From Chitinophagales bacterium (GTDB taxonomy: Bacteria; Bacteroidota; Bacteroidia; Chitinophagales; Chitinophagaceae): a stretch of 64,000 nucleotides of DNA. Made by a program: the position numbers and the translations under genes. The notes beneath the pieces are model-generated. The model was not told the DNA's origin. It was given only the letters and a program-made list of their open reading frames with translations, and did no database searches. The stretch spans positions 248,001-312,000 of the forward strand of contig JACJXP010000002.1 of the NCBI GenBank assembly GCA_020636575.1, written 5' to 3'. Shown here piece after piece: positions 45,719-55,375 of the stretch. Every line of letters starts with the position of its first letter. Position 1 is the first letter of the stretch.

Positions 45719-47689
45719 TCAATAATTAATTTTTACATCAGTAACCTTTGTGGGCAACCAAACCTGCATTTCATTTCTGCCCCGGTTGGCCCATGTATAA
45801 TAAGGTATGGCAGTGATCTTTTTCTTTTCTGTTTGTAATGAAACTCCATCATCACCTACAGTTATAACCGGCACTTCGGCTGTTAATGCTTTTATATGCT
45901 CATCCTGCACTTTATAATCGATAGTTTCAAAAACTGTATTCTCAGGAACAATAATATTCCATGCCTTGCCATTATTATCAGCTCCTTCCACGCAATAAAC
46001 TATTGGCCCCCGCTGAATAGCGATACGGTTGCTATCCTGCTTTAATTCATCCCGGGCCATTAATTGCTTTACTTCCATTGGAAAGTTCAGTTCGAGTACA
46101 TCTCCTTTCTTCCATTCAGTTTCTATAACAGCATAACCGTTTTCATACTTATCAGTAACAGCCTTTCCGTTCAACAAAAAACTAAAATGATCCGGCACAC
46201 CATCATCACCACCTGTACGATACAGATCGCCTGGAACAATTTTATTGAAATACCATCCGGGTAATCGTACATACAATTTAAATTTTGCTTTCTTCACCGG
46301 ATCGATCATCATTTTCACATTTCCTTCCCAGGGATAATTTGTTTCCATTTTCACATTCACATTACCAGTTTTCAATGGTATTGTTGTATTACTACCCACA
46401 AATAAGTTTACATAGACCGCATTATCCGTTTTGGCATAGATATAATTTCCCAAAGAAGAGATCAGCCTGGCGATGTTGGCGGGGCAGCAAGCTGTGCCAA
46501 ACCATTCTCGTCGCTGATGCTGTCCACGGCTGGCTAACGGGTTACCATAAAAGAAATGATCGCCACTTAAACTCAACCCATCCAAAGCACCGTTGTATAA
46601 ACTTCTTTCCAGCACATCCATATATTCAGCATTGCCACTCATAGCATTCATTCTTTGGTTCCAGAATACCATGCCCACACTGGCACAGGTCTCGCAATAA
46701 GCATACTCATTAGGCAGGTCATAATCTTTGGAAAAACCTTCATTACTTCCAGCAGAACCAATACCACCGGTGATATACATATTCCTGTACACTACATCTT
46801 CCCAAACAGTTCGCATCGCTTTCATATACCCCTTATCCCCCGTTTGTGCTGCCACATCTGCAGCGCCGGTATACATATACATAGCCCTTACGGCATGACC
46901 GGTGATCTCTGTCTGCTCTTTTACCGGCAATACATCCTGTGCATAGGCAGTGTCTTTCCAATCTGTCCATGTATAACCTTTAGCTAACTTTTTTCCTCTT
47001 TCGCTCAATAACCAATCTGCCAGCTTCAGATACCTTTCTTCTTTGGTTACTTTATACAATTTTACCAGGGCCAGTTCCAGTTCCTGGTGACCCGTTACCC
47101 AATCTCTTTTGCCGGGACCAAACAAATCATCAAAATGATCTGCCCATTTGATACATACATCAAGTAATTTTCTTTTACCTGTTGCATTATAATACGCCAC
47201 ACCTGCTTCTATCATGTGCCCTGCGTTATAATCTTCATGCATACTCATATCCGTATAGCGATCCTGCAGGCCCTTTAAAGTGTACCATGTATTTAAATAA
47301 CCATCCGGTTGCTGTGCTGCTGCTATCTTATCGATCCATTCATCGCATTTATTCTCCATTTCTGTGCTCGGATGTGTTTTTAAAGAATAAGCCATAGCCT
47401 CCAAAGCCTTGAATACATCACTGTCATCATAAAAGATCCCTTCATGTGGTTCGCCTTTAGCCCTTGCTACCCTTTCAAAGTTCTTAATACGGGGAGTCGC
47501 AACTTCTGTTTGATAAATACAGGCAGCAAGAGTTTTGGTAGCTACCAGGTCAATTTTTGGTTTCCAGAAATTGTCGGTAATGTTTACCTGGGAGAAGTTT
47601 ACAAACTCCAGTTTTTGTAATGCTTCCTGTGCTGATAACTGTTGGCAAGCAAATACAACAACAGCTACAGCTAATAGATATCTTTTCAT
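45719..47689 (-). CDS. GH127 beta-L-arabinofuranosidase
   Basis: A 656-aa secreted enzyme. The catalytic site matches that known for HypBA1: E317 as acid/base in GSNEGF, 16 residues before the zinc ligand E333, then C335 (ETC), and adjacent C401-C402 in TACCPANIARL, the first being the nucleophile. HypBA1 splits terminal beta-1,2-linked L-arabinofuranose from oligosaccharides attached to hydroxyproline. Length and the WPWEGNVKM-type C-terminal beta-sandwich (YPWEGNVKMMID) fit the family. Located next to the GH-A and MBL genes in the operon. Confidence 0.92.
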   Translation of the reverse strand: MKRYLLAVAVVVFACQQLSAQEALQKLEFVNFSQVNITDNFWKPKIDLVATKTLAACIYQTEVATPRIKNFERVARAKGEPHEGIFYDDSDVFKALEAMAYSLKTHPSTEMENKCDEWIDKIAAAQQPDGYLNTWYTLKGLQDRYTDMSMHEDYNAGHMIEAGVAYYNATGKRKLLDVCIKWADHFDDLFGPGKRDWVTGHQELELALVKLYKVTKEERYLKLADWLLSERGKKLAKGYTWTDWKDTAYAQDVLPVKEQTEITGHAVRAMYMYTGAADVAAQTGDKGYMKAMRTVWEDVVYRNMYITGGIGSAGSNEGFSKDYDLPNEYAYCETCASVGMVFWNQRMNAMSGNAEYMDVLERSLYNGALDGLSLSGDHFFYGNPLASRGQHQRREWFGTACCPANIARLISSLGNYIYAKTDNAVYVNLFVGSNTTIPLKTGNVNVKMETNYPWEGNVKMMIDPVKKAKFKLYVRLPGWYFNKIVPGDLYRTGGDDGVPDHFSFLLNGKAVTDKYENGYAVIETEWKKGDVLELNFPMEVKQLMARDELKQDSNRIAIQRGPIVYCVEGADNNGKAWNIIVPENTVFETIDYKVQDEHIKALTAEVPVITVGDDGVSLQTEKKKITAIPYYTWANRGRNEMQVWLPTKVTDVKINY

Positions 47690-47697
47690 AAATATGT

Positions 47698-48666
47698 TTA
47701 TAGTTCGATCACCATTCCTTCTTCTGCGAAACTATACCCGGCTTTTTTCACTTCTTCTCTTTCCCGAGTATTTTTTCTTAATAAAGGATTTGTATGATTG
47801 AAATGAATGAATGTGACTCTTCGTTTTAATGAATCTGGCAAACCCGAAAGCAATTTCATGCTTTCTTCCACAAAAGGATGCGGTATCTCACTCATATCCC
47901 TTCCGGGCAATTCTCCATTCCTGAAAAAAGAACCATCGATAAGCAGCTGGTCAAAATTCTTAACTTCCTCCCTTATATCCCATTTCCATTTTTCCCATTT
48001 ATCAATATCAGGAATAAATAAAATTCTTCTGTTGGCCGAGCTGATCTTAAATCCAACTGTTTCAGAATATTCATCCCTGTGTGGAACTACTACCGGTATT
48101 ACCGATAAATCCTGGCTTATTTCTACCGATGAATCTGCATGCAAACGCTGCAAACTGATATTCTCAAGATTGACGAGTTGGCTCCATGGACCATTAGTCC
48201 TTAAGAAAGTGTCCATCCTTGGCATTGCCCAAACAGGTATTTCAGAAGCCCCCATTGCTTCCCTGCCAAATTGCATTAAACCAGTATAATGCCCGATATG
48301 AGCATGGGTCAAAAAAATACCATCGGGTGTATAATCCGGTGAAGGATTGATATAAGATTGCAGTGCTTTTAACTGTTCCCTGATATCCGGGGTGGCTTCA
48401 AACAACCAATACTTTCCTTCTTTTCTGTCAACCAACGCCAGGCAGGTGGCATGTTTCTTTTCTTCTTTACCTTCCCAAACCATTTTACAACATTCTTTTT
48501 CGCAACCGATCTGCGGATAGCCTGCATCCTGCGCAACACCAAGCACAACCAGGAATTGGTCAGGAAGTTTCGTTGTATTATTTTTTTCCGGCGAAGCATT
48601 ATCAGTGCCACAAGCTGCAGCCATCAACACACAGAAAAAAAATATAAGGATCGTTTTATAATTCAT
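47698..48666 (-). CDS. PqqB-like metallo-beta-lactamase fold lipoprotein
   Basis: A 322-aa lipoprotein (lipobox AAAC, cysteine 19) of the metallo-hydrolase fold. The first metal motif is THAHIGH at 120-126, in which the usual aspartate is a glycine (HxHxGH instead of HxHxDH), so only part of the classic site is kept. VLGVAQDAGYPQIGC at the N terminus and DIDKWEKW and FNHTNPLL later are as in PqqB-related proteins. The cysteine cluster CEKECC near residues 55-60 may bind metal. It lies 3 bases after the epimerase gene and 8 before GH127. The reaction is unknown. Confidence 0.78.
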   Translation of the reverse strand: MNYKTILIFFFCVLMAAACGTDNASPEKNNTTKLPDQFLVVLGVAQDAGYPQIGCEKECCKMVWEGKEEKKHATCLALVDRKEGKYWLFEATPDIREQLKALQSYINPSPDYTPDGIFLTHAHIGHYTGLMQFGREAMGASEIPVWAMPRMDTFLRTNGPWSQLVNLENISLQRLHADSSVEISQDLSVIPVVVPHRDEYSETVGFKISSANRRILFIPDIDKWEKWKWDIREEVKNFDQLLIDGSFFRNGELPGRDMSEIPHPFVEESMKLLSGLPDSLKRRVTFIHFNHTNPLLRKNTREREEVKKAGYSFAEEGMVIEL

Positions 48667-48669
48667 TTT

Positions 48670-49689
48670 TTAAATAACCTGGAATCCATAAGCATATGGA
48701 TCATCTGTTTTATCGATCCAGATCGTATTATATCCATAAATTTTTGCCCAGCCTTCAATAGAAGGACGGATGGCAGGATTTCCATTAATCGTTAACTCCT
48801 CTTCTATTCTCCCTGTAAATTTACTACCAATGATACTTTCATGAATGAATTCATCACCCTTCTTCAATTTTCCTTTTGCATACCATTGGGCCATTCTTGC
48901 AGAAGTTCCGGTGCCACAGGGAGATCGGTCGATCGCTTTATCACCATAGAACACTGCATTTCTTGCAGTGGAAGTTTTATCAAGCACTGCCCCTGTCCAT
49001 AATATATGCGAGCACCCATTGATCGTTTCATTCTCCGGGTGAACGAATTTATATTTCGCATTAATATTCTTTCTCAACTCTCTTGCCCATGCTATTAGCT
49101 TATCAGCCGTATAATGTTCCAGTCCTTTAAAATTTTTCTGAACATCTACAATCGCATAAAAATTACCTCCATAAGAAACGTCAACCACCAGTTCTCCCAG
49201 TTCAAGGCAATCAGCAGTTAATTCTGTTGCATGAAGAAATGAAGGAACATTAGTCAGTCTAACTGAATCTACCGTACTCCCCTCCTTCGGAGGGGGTTGG
49301 GGAGGCATATATTTTACATTCACAAGACCCGCCGGTGTTTCCATTCTCACTTCACCTTCTTTTTTTGGCTTGATCAATCCTTCTTCAATAGCGATGGTAA
49401 TGGTACCGATTGTTCCGTGACCGCACATGGGCAGGCATCCGCTTGTTTCAATAAATAATACTGCCACATCATTGGCAGGATCATGCGGCGGATACAGAAT
49501 ACTTCCACTCATCATATCATGGCCACGGGGCTCAAACATCAACCCGGTTCTTATCCAATCGTATTCTCTTAAAAAATGCTGCCGCTTCTCACTCATATTC
49601 TTTCCTTCCAGTGTAGGGCCGCCTTCTTTAACCAGTCTAACCGGGTTACCACATGTATGTGCATCTATACAATGAAAAATATGTTTCAT
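48670..49689 (-). CDS. 4-hydroxyproline 2-epimerase (proline racemase family)
   Basis: A 339-aa cofactor-free epimerase. Both catalytic cysteines are present, C89 in PMCGHGT and C258 in SPCGTGT, as required for racemase/epimerase activity (the dehydratase branch has threonine at the second place). The hydroxyproline branch is supported by its operon with the D-amino-acid dehydrogenase and the downstream pathway genes. Residues 129-138 (PPQPPPKEGS) are encoded by an interspersed palindromic repeat at 49277-49306 inserted in frame; this insert sits in a loop position. It converts trans-4-hydroxy-L-proline to cis-4-hydroxy-D-proline. Confidence 0.9.
   Translation of the reverse strand: MKHIFHCIDAHTCGNPVRLVKEGGPTLEGKNMSEKRQHFLREYDWIRTGLMFEPRGHDMMSGSILYPPHDPANDVAVLFIETSGCLPMCGHGTIGTITIAIEEGLIKPKKEGEVRMETPAGLVNVKYMPPQPPPKEGSTVDSVRLTNVPSFLHATELTADCLELGELVVDVSYGGNFYAIVDVQKNFKGLEHYTADKLIAWARELRKNINAKYKFVHPENETINGCSHILWTGAVLDKTSTARNAVFYGDKAIDRSPCGTGTSARMAQWYAKGKLKKGDEFIHESIIGSKFTGRIEEELTINGNPAIRPSIEGWAKIYGYNTIWIDKTDDPYAYGFQVI
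49277..49306. repeat. REP-like palindromic element inside the epimerase gene
   Basis: The central CCCCTCC-TTC-GGAGGGG is a perfect 7-bp hairpin with a TTC loop, followed by GTTGGGGAGGC. I know elements of the form CTCCCC...GGGGAG as frequent intergenic repeats in Bacteroidota. Here the element is read in frame on the minus strand as PPQPPPKEGS. Confidence 0.55.
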
Positions 49690-49698
49690 AAAGTCAAA

Positions 49699-52014
49699 CT
49701 AAAGTTTTGAAATATCGTCCAGCACATAAACACCCCGGCCATAAGTAGCGATCACCAGTTTTTTATCTCTTGGATGAATGAACATATCATTTACAGAAAC
49801 AGATGCCGGCAGGTTGCCGTTCATTGCTAACCAGCTTTTTCCCCGGTCTTTACTGATATATACACCCATATCCGTTCCGCAGTATAACACATTTGGTTTA
49901 TCCGGATCTTCGATGATCACATTGGCAGGCGAAGCTGGTAGGTTCGACGAGATCAGCTGCCAGGTAAATTTTCCATCTCCACTTAACTTATATAAATAAA
50001 CACTGTCGTTATCCTGTCTGCGATCATTCAATGCGAGATACAAATTTGGCGGATGAAAAGTAGTGGATGTAAATAGTTTTGCCACATGCTTGTTCTTCGG
50101 CAGGTTATTGGTTATCTCGATCCAGTTGCTGCCATCATTCGCCGTAAACCATACACGGCCATCATCTGTGCCTGATACCAAAAATCCCGGTTCGTCTCCC
50201 TCCGCAATGGCAGTAATGGCCTGGTGATAGATCAGGTAAGGATAATTTCCTTTGGCTGATTCACTGTTATAAGAAAGATCAGGGCTTATCATTTTCCAGT
50301 TGTCACCGCCATCAATTGTTTTATACAAATGCTGCAGGCCATGATAAATTGTTTTATTATCAAAACGGCTCATTAATGTCCCTGCCAGCCATTGCCCTCT
50401 CAGCGAATCAATTCGGCCCACATCAAATAACTTGAACCTTGTCACCCCTTCCCTTCTCGATTTGCCCATATCAGTTCTCATCAGCCGGCCATAAAAAGAA
50501 GAAGAATAAACAATATCAGGGTCTTCAGGATCCACCTGTATCTGTGTTCCCTCGCCACCCGGCGCCATCCGCCAGGGACGTAATGTCGTATCAGACTCCT
50601 GTCCAAAAGTATTGCTGATATTGCCGCTCATGGTTCCTTCATCCTGCACTGATCCAAACACATTGAAAGGTGTACTCATATCATAACTGATGGTATAGAA
50701 TTGTGTGGTCGGGATCTTGTCAAAAGTATTCATCCACTTTTCGCCACCATTGTATGTAATGGTAACACCACCATCATTTCCTACCACGATACGATCCGGA
50801 TTCTCTTCATCAAACCACATAGCATGATTGTCGCCATGTGTCCAGTCGCTGGTAGTATCTGTTGCATCCCATATTCTCCATGTCTTGCCTCCATCCCGGC
50901 TGATACCTTTTGACACTCCCAGGGCATATACTTCATTCTCATCCTTCGGATCAACTCTTATTTGACTGAACACCCAGCCATAGGTACCTGAGAACGGTGT
51001 AAAGAAATCATGTATCTCTGCCTGCTTCTCCCAGCTTTCCCCTTTATCATTACTCCGATAAATGGAACCGCCTATCACCACTTTCTGTACCCTTCTTTCA
51101 TAGCTGTCTGTTTCACCTTCTTTGGGTTCTCTTTTAATATTATGATCGTCCACAAAAGCATACAACACATTCGGGTTTGAATGAGAGATGGCGATACCGA
51201 TGCGACCTGTATTTCTTGTATCAGGCAACCCTTTTACTATTTTCTTCCATGTCTTACCGCCATCCGTTGTTTTATAAATATAATCCCCGTCCTCCGGCAC
51301 AGGATCGCTCCAGCGGCGGCGGATACGGTTCCAGAAAGATGCATACATCGTTTTAGGATCATTGGGATCCATCACCAGGTCAATACATCCGCTTTTCTCG
51401 CTTTCAAATAAAATATTCTTCCATGTTTTACCGCCATCTGTTGTTTGATATACGCCACGGTCTTTATTATAACTCCATTCATTTCCACTGGCTGCCACAT
51501 ATACAATATTGGGGTCTTTAGGATGCACCAGTATCCTTGCAATGGTTCCTGTGTTTTCCAAACCAATATGCTGAAATGTTTTTCCTGCGTCATTTGATCT
51601 GTACATACCGATACCGGGCAATGAGGCCCTGAAAATATTGGCCTCACCTGTGCCTACATACAGAATATTTTTATCAGACGGCGCTAAAGCTATATTGCCG
51701 ATGGACTGTGTTGCTTCTTTATCGAAGATCGGCTTCCATGTATTGCCGGCATCTTCTGTTTTCCATAATCCACCTGTAGCAAAAGCTGCATAAATAATAT
51801 TGGGGTCCCCGGTTATCCCTTCTACATCTGTACTGCGGCCGCTGCGATTGTCAGGACCTACCAAACGCCATTGCAGATTTTTATATGGCGATTCCGCCAG
51901 CATTTGCTGTTGCTTTTTCCAGGCAGCCAGTTTTTGAGCGCCGGTAGTGGGTGATGGCTGTGCCAACGCATAAAAAGATGTGAACAGTGCTGCAAGTATC
52001 AATATGCTTCTCAT
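49699..52014 (-). CDS. secreted sortilin/BNR-type beta-propeller protein
   Basis: A 771-aa exported protein made of repeated Asp-box/BNR blades (DAGNTWKPI, DGGKTWKNI, DKGESWEK, DGGDNWKM, DRGKSWLA). Two propellers of the VPS10/sortilin kind are likely. Such proteins bind or cleave carbohydrates, but no glycosidase active site can be shown here. It is the first gene of the leftward hydroxyproline/arabinoside operon, 9 bases upstream of the epimerase gene, and its start lies 38 bases from a divergent start for the sterol desaturase. Confidence 0.85.
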   Translation of the reverse strand: MRSILILAALFTSFYALAQPSPTTGAQKLAAWKKQQQMLAESPYKNLQWRLVGPDNRSGRSTDVEGITGDPNIIYAAFATGGLWKTEDAGNTWKPIFDKEATQSIGNIALAPSDKNILYVGTGEANIFRASLPGIGMYRSNDAGKTFQHIGLENTGTIARILVHPKDPNIVYVAASGNEWSYNKDRGVYQTTDGGKTWKNILFESEKSGCIDLVMDPNDPKTMYASFWNRIRRRWSDPVPEDGDYIYKTTDGGKTWKKIVKGLPDTRNTGRIGIAISHSNPNVLYAFVDDHNIKREPKEGETDSYERRVQKVVIGGSIYRSNDKGESWEKQAEIHDFFTPFSGTYGWVFSQIRVDPKDENEVYALGVSKGISRDGGKTWRIWDATDTTSDWTHGDNHAMWFDEENPDRIVVGNDGGVTITYNGGEKWMNTFDKIPTTQFYTISYDMSTPFNVFGSVQDEGTMSGNISNTFGQESDTTLRPWRMAPGGEGTQIQVDPEDPDIVYSSSFYGRLMRTDMGKSRREGVTRFKLFDVGRIDSLRGQWLAGTLMSRFDNKTIYHGLQHLYKTIDGGDNWKMISPDLSYNSESAKGNYPYLIYHQAITAIAEGDEPGFLVSGTDDGRVWFTANDGSNWIEITNNLPKNKHVAKLFTSTTFHPPNLYLALNDRRQDNDSVYLYKLSGDGKFTWQLISSNLPASPANVIIEDPDKPNVLYCGTDMGVYISKDRGKSWLAMNGNLPASVSVNDMFIHPRDKKLVIATYGRGVYVLDDISKL

Positions 52015-52026
52015 CAGCGATTTTAT

Positions 52027-52034
52027 TAAATTTG
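52027..52034 (+). promoter_or_regulatory. -7 promoter box for the sterol-desaturase-type gene
   Basis: TAAATTTG, a perfect TAnnTTTG match. Transcription would start near 52041, which rules out the annotated longest frame start at 51987 and favours GTG 52053 or TTG 52044. Confidence 0.5.
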
Positions 52035-52052
52035 AGGTCTGAATTGCTATTT

Positions 52053-53342
52053 GTGGAAACTTACGGAAAGATACTACTGATTGCCATGCCTGCCTTCCTT
52101 GTACTGGTACTTTTTGAAAAATGGTACGGATGGTACAAGGGCCGTGATACGGTCCGGAATATGGATATGATCTCCTCCCTCAGTTCTGGCGTTACCAATG
52201 TGACCAAAGATGTGCTGGGCCTGGCTATCGCCATCAGCATTTACCCCTTTATGCTGAAACATTTGGCGCTGACGCATATTGAGAATACGATCATCGTTTA
52301 CATCATCACTTTTATCATTATTGATTTCAATGGCTATTGGGTACACCGCTGGGAACATAAGATCAATGTGCTATGGAACCTGCATGTTATCCATCATAGC
52401 AGCGAGGAATTTAACCTGGCTTGTGCGTTAAGACAAAGCATCTCATCCTTTTTTAATTTATTTACCATTTTACTGCTGCCCGCAGCCATATTGGGCATAC
52501 CGGGTGAAGTGATCGCTGTGCTGGGGCCGATACAATTGTTTGCCCAGTTCTGGTATCATACGCAGCATATCAACAGAATGGGTTTTTTGGAAAAGATCAT
52601 TGTTACTCCCAGCCACCACCGGGTGCATCATGCGGTAAACCCGGAGTATATGGACAAAAACCTGTCGCAGATATTTATTGTGTGGGATAAACTCTTTGGC
52701 ACTTTCCAGGCAGAGATGAAAGAAGTGCCGCCGGTTTATGGAATTACAAGACCTGCCAGAACCTGGAACCCGATAAAAATTAATTTTCAGCATATCTGGT
52801 TATTGATAAAAGATGCCTGGCGAACCAGTAGCTGGAAAGAAAAACTCACACTCTGGTTTAAACCAACAGGATACCGCCCGGCTGATGTAGCTGAAAAATA
52901 TCCCGTGTATAAAATTGAGGATGTGTACCATTTTGAAAAATACGATACCAGAGCTTCTGTTCTTTTTAATGCATGGGCATGGCTGCAACTGGTGATGATC
53001 CTGTTATTCATCAGTTACCTGTTTGGTAATATTGCGTATATCAACAGTCTTGACGGCAGTTATATTTATTGGTACGGCGCTTTTGTTTTCTTAAGTGTGT
53101 ATGCTTTAACAGAACTGATGGACCGTAACCGTTATGCCATTATCTGGGAAGCTTTGCGCTGTGGGCTGGGCATTTATGTTTTATATAGCCAGGGAGATTG
53201 GTTTGGGGCAGGCCAATGGTTTGATGCTACTCCTTTACTGGGAGGGTATTTTATTCTTTCTCTTTTTGCTGCCGGATGGTTTGCGTTAAATCATCACTTG
53301 GAAGACAATTCGACTGTTAGAGAGAAGAAAATACATTTCTGA
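52053..53342 (+). CDS. sterol desaturase / fatty acid hydroxylase family membrane protein
   Basis: About 429 aa from the GTG at 52053. Di-iron histidine boxes are present: HRWEH, HVIHHSSEEFN, then HHRVHH in PSHHRVHHAVNPEYM. The first membrane helix begins just after the start. About 150 extra residues with four more hydrophobic segments follow the catalytic part, as is usual in Bacteroidota members. It oxidises an unknown lipid. The start is uncertain among TTG 52044, GTG 52053 and ATG 52086. Confidence 0.85.
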   Translation: METYGKILLIAMPAFLVLVLFEKWYGWYKGRDTVRNMDMISSLSSGVTNVTKDVLGLAIAISIYPFMLKHLALTHIENTIIVYIITFIIIDFNGYWVHRWEHKINVLWNLHVIHHSSEEFNLACALRQSISSFFNLFTILLLPAAILGIPGEVIAVLGPIQLFAQFWYHTQHINRMGFLEKIIVTPSHHRVHHAVNPEYMDKNLSQIFIVWDKLFGTFQAEMKEVPPVYGITRPARTWNPIKINFQHIWLLIKDAWRTSSWKEKLTLWFKPTGYRPADVAEKYPVYKIEDVYHFEKYDTRASVLFNAWAWLQLVMILLFISYLFGNIAYINSLDGSYIYWYGAFVFLSVYALTELMDRNRYAIIWEALRCGLGIYVLYSQGDWFGAGQWFDATPLLGGYFILSLFAAGWFALNHHLEDNSTVREKKIHF

Positions 53343-53355
53343 TAATTTCCACACT

Positions 53356-54063
53356 TTATTTTACAACATGATTAATCGAGAATGACTTAATATTCTCAGA
53401 TTTAACTATAATAACATTTAAGCTATCGTAAAAGAAAAGGTATTCTGATGTAGTCCCTAAAAAGGCAGTGTTTTCTAAATTCTTAATCAAACTCGAATCT
53501 GAAGAGTTTACATTAATGACTTTATCATATTTAGTCATATTTTTTATATCAAGAGCTTCAAGTTTAGATATACCAAAATTTAAACAAGGGAACATAGCAA
53601 ACCCAACTAAAATGAAATACCTAGATATTTCATTATAAATATGAGATTTTAAGAAATCTATTGCAAACAATATTGTTCCAATGAAAAAAGCCAATGAAAT
53701 TGGCAGTATACGCCATTGCTGTTCACTCGTAAAATAAATGCCTGAAAAAATAGAAATTACAAGGGAAAACAACATCATTAGAAGAATGAGCACAGGATAA
53801 GTAACAACCTTTGCATGTTTTTTCTCCTTTGAATTGTCGTGGAAAATAATTGTAATTCCCCATACAGCGATAGGCAAAATAAAACTAATGAATGGCCACA
53901 CATTATCTAAAAAAGGGAATATAGTCGATTTAAAAACATCAGCTACATTGATAAATTCAAGATAGTTTATTTTAAAAGTGGCCCAGAATCCAAGATGCCA
54001 CAAACCTCCACTTAAGGTAAAATACAACAATAATGCTGGCAAGTATTTAAGGAAGGAATTCAT
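53356..54063 (-). CDS. membrane protein of unknown function
   Basis: A 235-aa AT-rich gene coding for five hydrophobic segments (about residues 7-27, 50-70, 84-106, 113-132, 148-165) and a C-terminal tail of about 65 residues. No known motif. It is convergent with the sterol-desaturase-type gene, and the AT-richness contrasts with its neighbours, so it may be a recent arrival. Confidence 0.65.
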   Translation of the reverse strand: MNSFLKYLPALLLYFTLSGGLWHLGFWATFKINYLEFINVADVFKSTIFPFLDNVWPFISFILPIAVWGITIIFHDNSKEKKHAKVVTYPVLILLMMLFSLVISIFSGIYFTSEQQWRILPISLAFFIGTILFAIDFLKSHIYNEISRYFILVGFAMFPCLNFGISKLEALDIKNMTKYDKVINVNSSDSSLIKNLENTAFLGTTSEYLFFYDSLNVIIVKSENIKSFSINHVVK

Positions 54064-54193
54064 TATTCTAATTTAGAAATAAATCTATCGTTTATATAAA
54101 AAAACTTTATACAATAACCAGAGCTATTCTTTTCTAAATCACTTTTTTCAAACAGTTATAAAATATACTAACTTCATCTCACCAAACAAAACA

Positions 54194-54607
54194 ATGAAAC
54201 TTATACTGTCTTCACTTTTCATGATTACCTTAATCAGTTGCTCCAACTCCAAAAAAACAACTGTAACTGCCAACCCTCTTAACGGCACCTGGGTCACTAC
54301 CAAACTCATCATGGGTGGCAATGAATTACCTCCGGTTGCTGTGCAAAACCAGAAACTGATCATCAGCGACAGCAACTACACTTATATGGCCGAAAGTGTT
54401 GATAAAGGAGTAGTAAAGTACAACGGCAATAAAATGGACATTTATGGAAAAGATGGGGTGAATGCAGGCAAACATTTTACCGCCATATATAAAATGGAAA
54501 ACGCAGAACTGGTTATCTGTTATAATCTCGCCGGCAATAGCTACCCGGAGAATTATGAAACAGCGGGCAAGCCGATGTTCTTTACGGCTCATTTCAAAAA
54601 GGAATAG
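54194..54607 (+). CDS. small lipoprotein, TIGR03067-like
   Basis: A 137-aa lipoprotein with lipobox ISC (cysteine near residue 16). The mature part NGTWVTTKLIMGGNELPPVA, later GKHFTAIYKMENAELVICYNL and then GKPMFFTAHF follows the TIGR03067 pattern, a beta-rich family of unknown function. It is convergent with the GNAT gene. Confidence 0.7.
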   Translation: MKLILSSLFMITLISCSNSKKTTVTANPLNGTWVTTKLIMGGNELPPVAVQNQKLIISDSNYTYMAESVDKGVVKYNGNKMDIYGKDGVNAGKHFTAIYKMENAELVICYNLAGNSYPENYETAGKPMFFTAHFKKE

Positions 54608-54608
54608 C

Positions 54609-55298
54609 TTACCGCTTCCTGATCATATCAATAGAAAATCTCTTGCGGGTACTGTAGCCGATGGACTCATAGAGTTTAATAGCCCCGGCGTTCTCTGTAA
54701 GCACATGTAAAAAAGGAATAAAGCCATTTTCAGCAATGATCTTCATTACATGCAGCATCACAGCTTTGGCATATCCTTTTCCCCTGAAATCGGGATGTGA
54801 ACAAACAGCGCTTACTTCCATATAAGGCAAGGGGTGCATCCGTTGTCCCGCCATAGCTGCCAGACGGCCGTCAACAAAAATTCCAAAGTAATTACCAAAT
54901 AAAATGGTGTTCTGGAAAAAAGGGCCGGGTTTGGTAAGGGCTGTCAATTCCAGCATCTGCGGGATATGCTCATCTGTTAACGGTAAGATGAGTTCACTGT
55001 TAGCTGTTGTAAATACTTTGGGTAGATCATCGCAAACCATTTGTGTAACATCCATGTGCCGCATTGGCTCCCACCTGGTTTCATCCAGGTCCAGTTCATC
55101 ATCATAGGCAACAGCGATCCTTCTTCCGGCAGGGATAAGATTATACAGTTTATCAAAACTGTCTTCATTCAATGTTTCTATCCCTGCAAAGGGAGCAATA
55201 TCTTCCCTGTACACCCCCACTCCATCTTTTACTGTAGCAATATTGCTATTACCCGTAGTAATGGCATGCCAGATCATATTATCGAGAACATGACTCAT
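54609..55298 (-). CDS. GNAT family N-acetyltransferase
   Basis: A 229-aa acetyl-CoA-dependent transferase. The acetyl-CoA binding loop RGKGYAKAVM follows VCSHPDF, the classic motif A, and the C-terminal TENAGAIKLYESIGYSTRKR is typical of FR47-like GNATs. The N-terminal 100 residues are unrelated to the core and may select the substrate, which is unknown. It is convergent with the small lipoprotein gene, one base apart from its stop. Confidence 0.85.
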   Translation of the reverse strand: MSHVLDNMIWHAITTGNSNIATVKDGVGVYREDIAPFAGIETLNEDSFDKLYNLIPAGRRIAVAYDDELDLDETRWEPMRHMDVTQMVCDDLPKVFTTANSELILPLTDEHIPQMLELTALTKPGPFFQNTILFGNYFGIFVDGRLAAMAGQRMHPLPYMEVSAVCSHPDFRGKGYAKAVMLHVMKIIAENGFIPFLHVLTENAGAIKLYESIGYSTRKRFSIDMIRKR

Positions 55299-55375
55299 TA
55301 TTCCTTGCCGGTTTTAGCTGCAACTTAATTATAATTTTCAAGGAGATGCAAGTTATCACAAACTTCCAAACATGC

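Noticed and set aside
46285..46644. 119-aa plus-strand frame opposite the GH127 gene
   Set aside because: Antisense to a strongly supported coding region, with histidine- and proline-rich composition typical of shadow frames.
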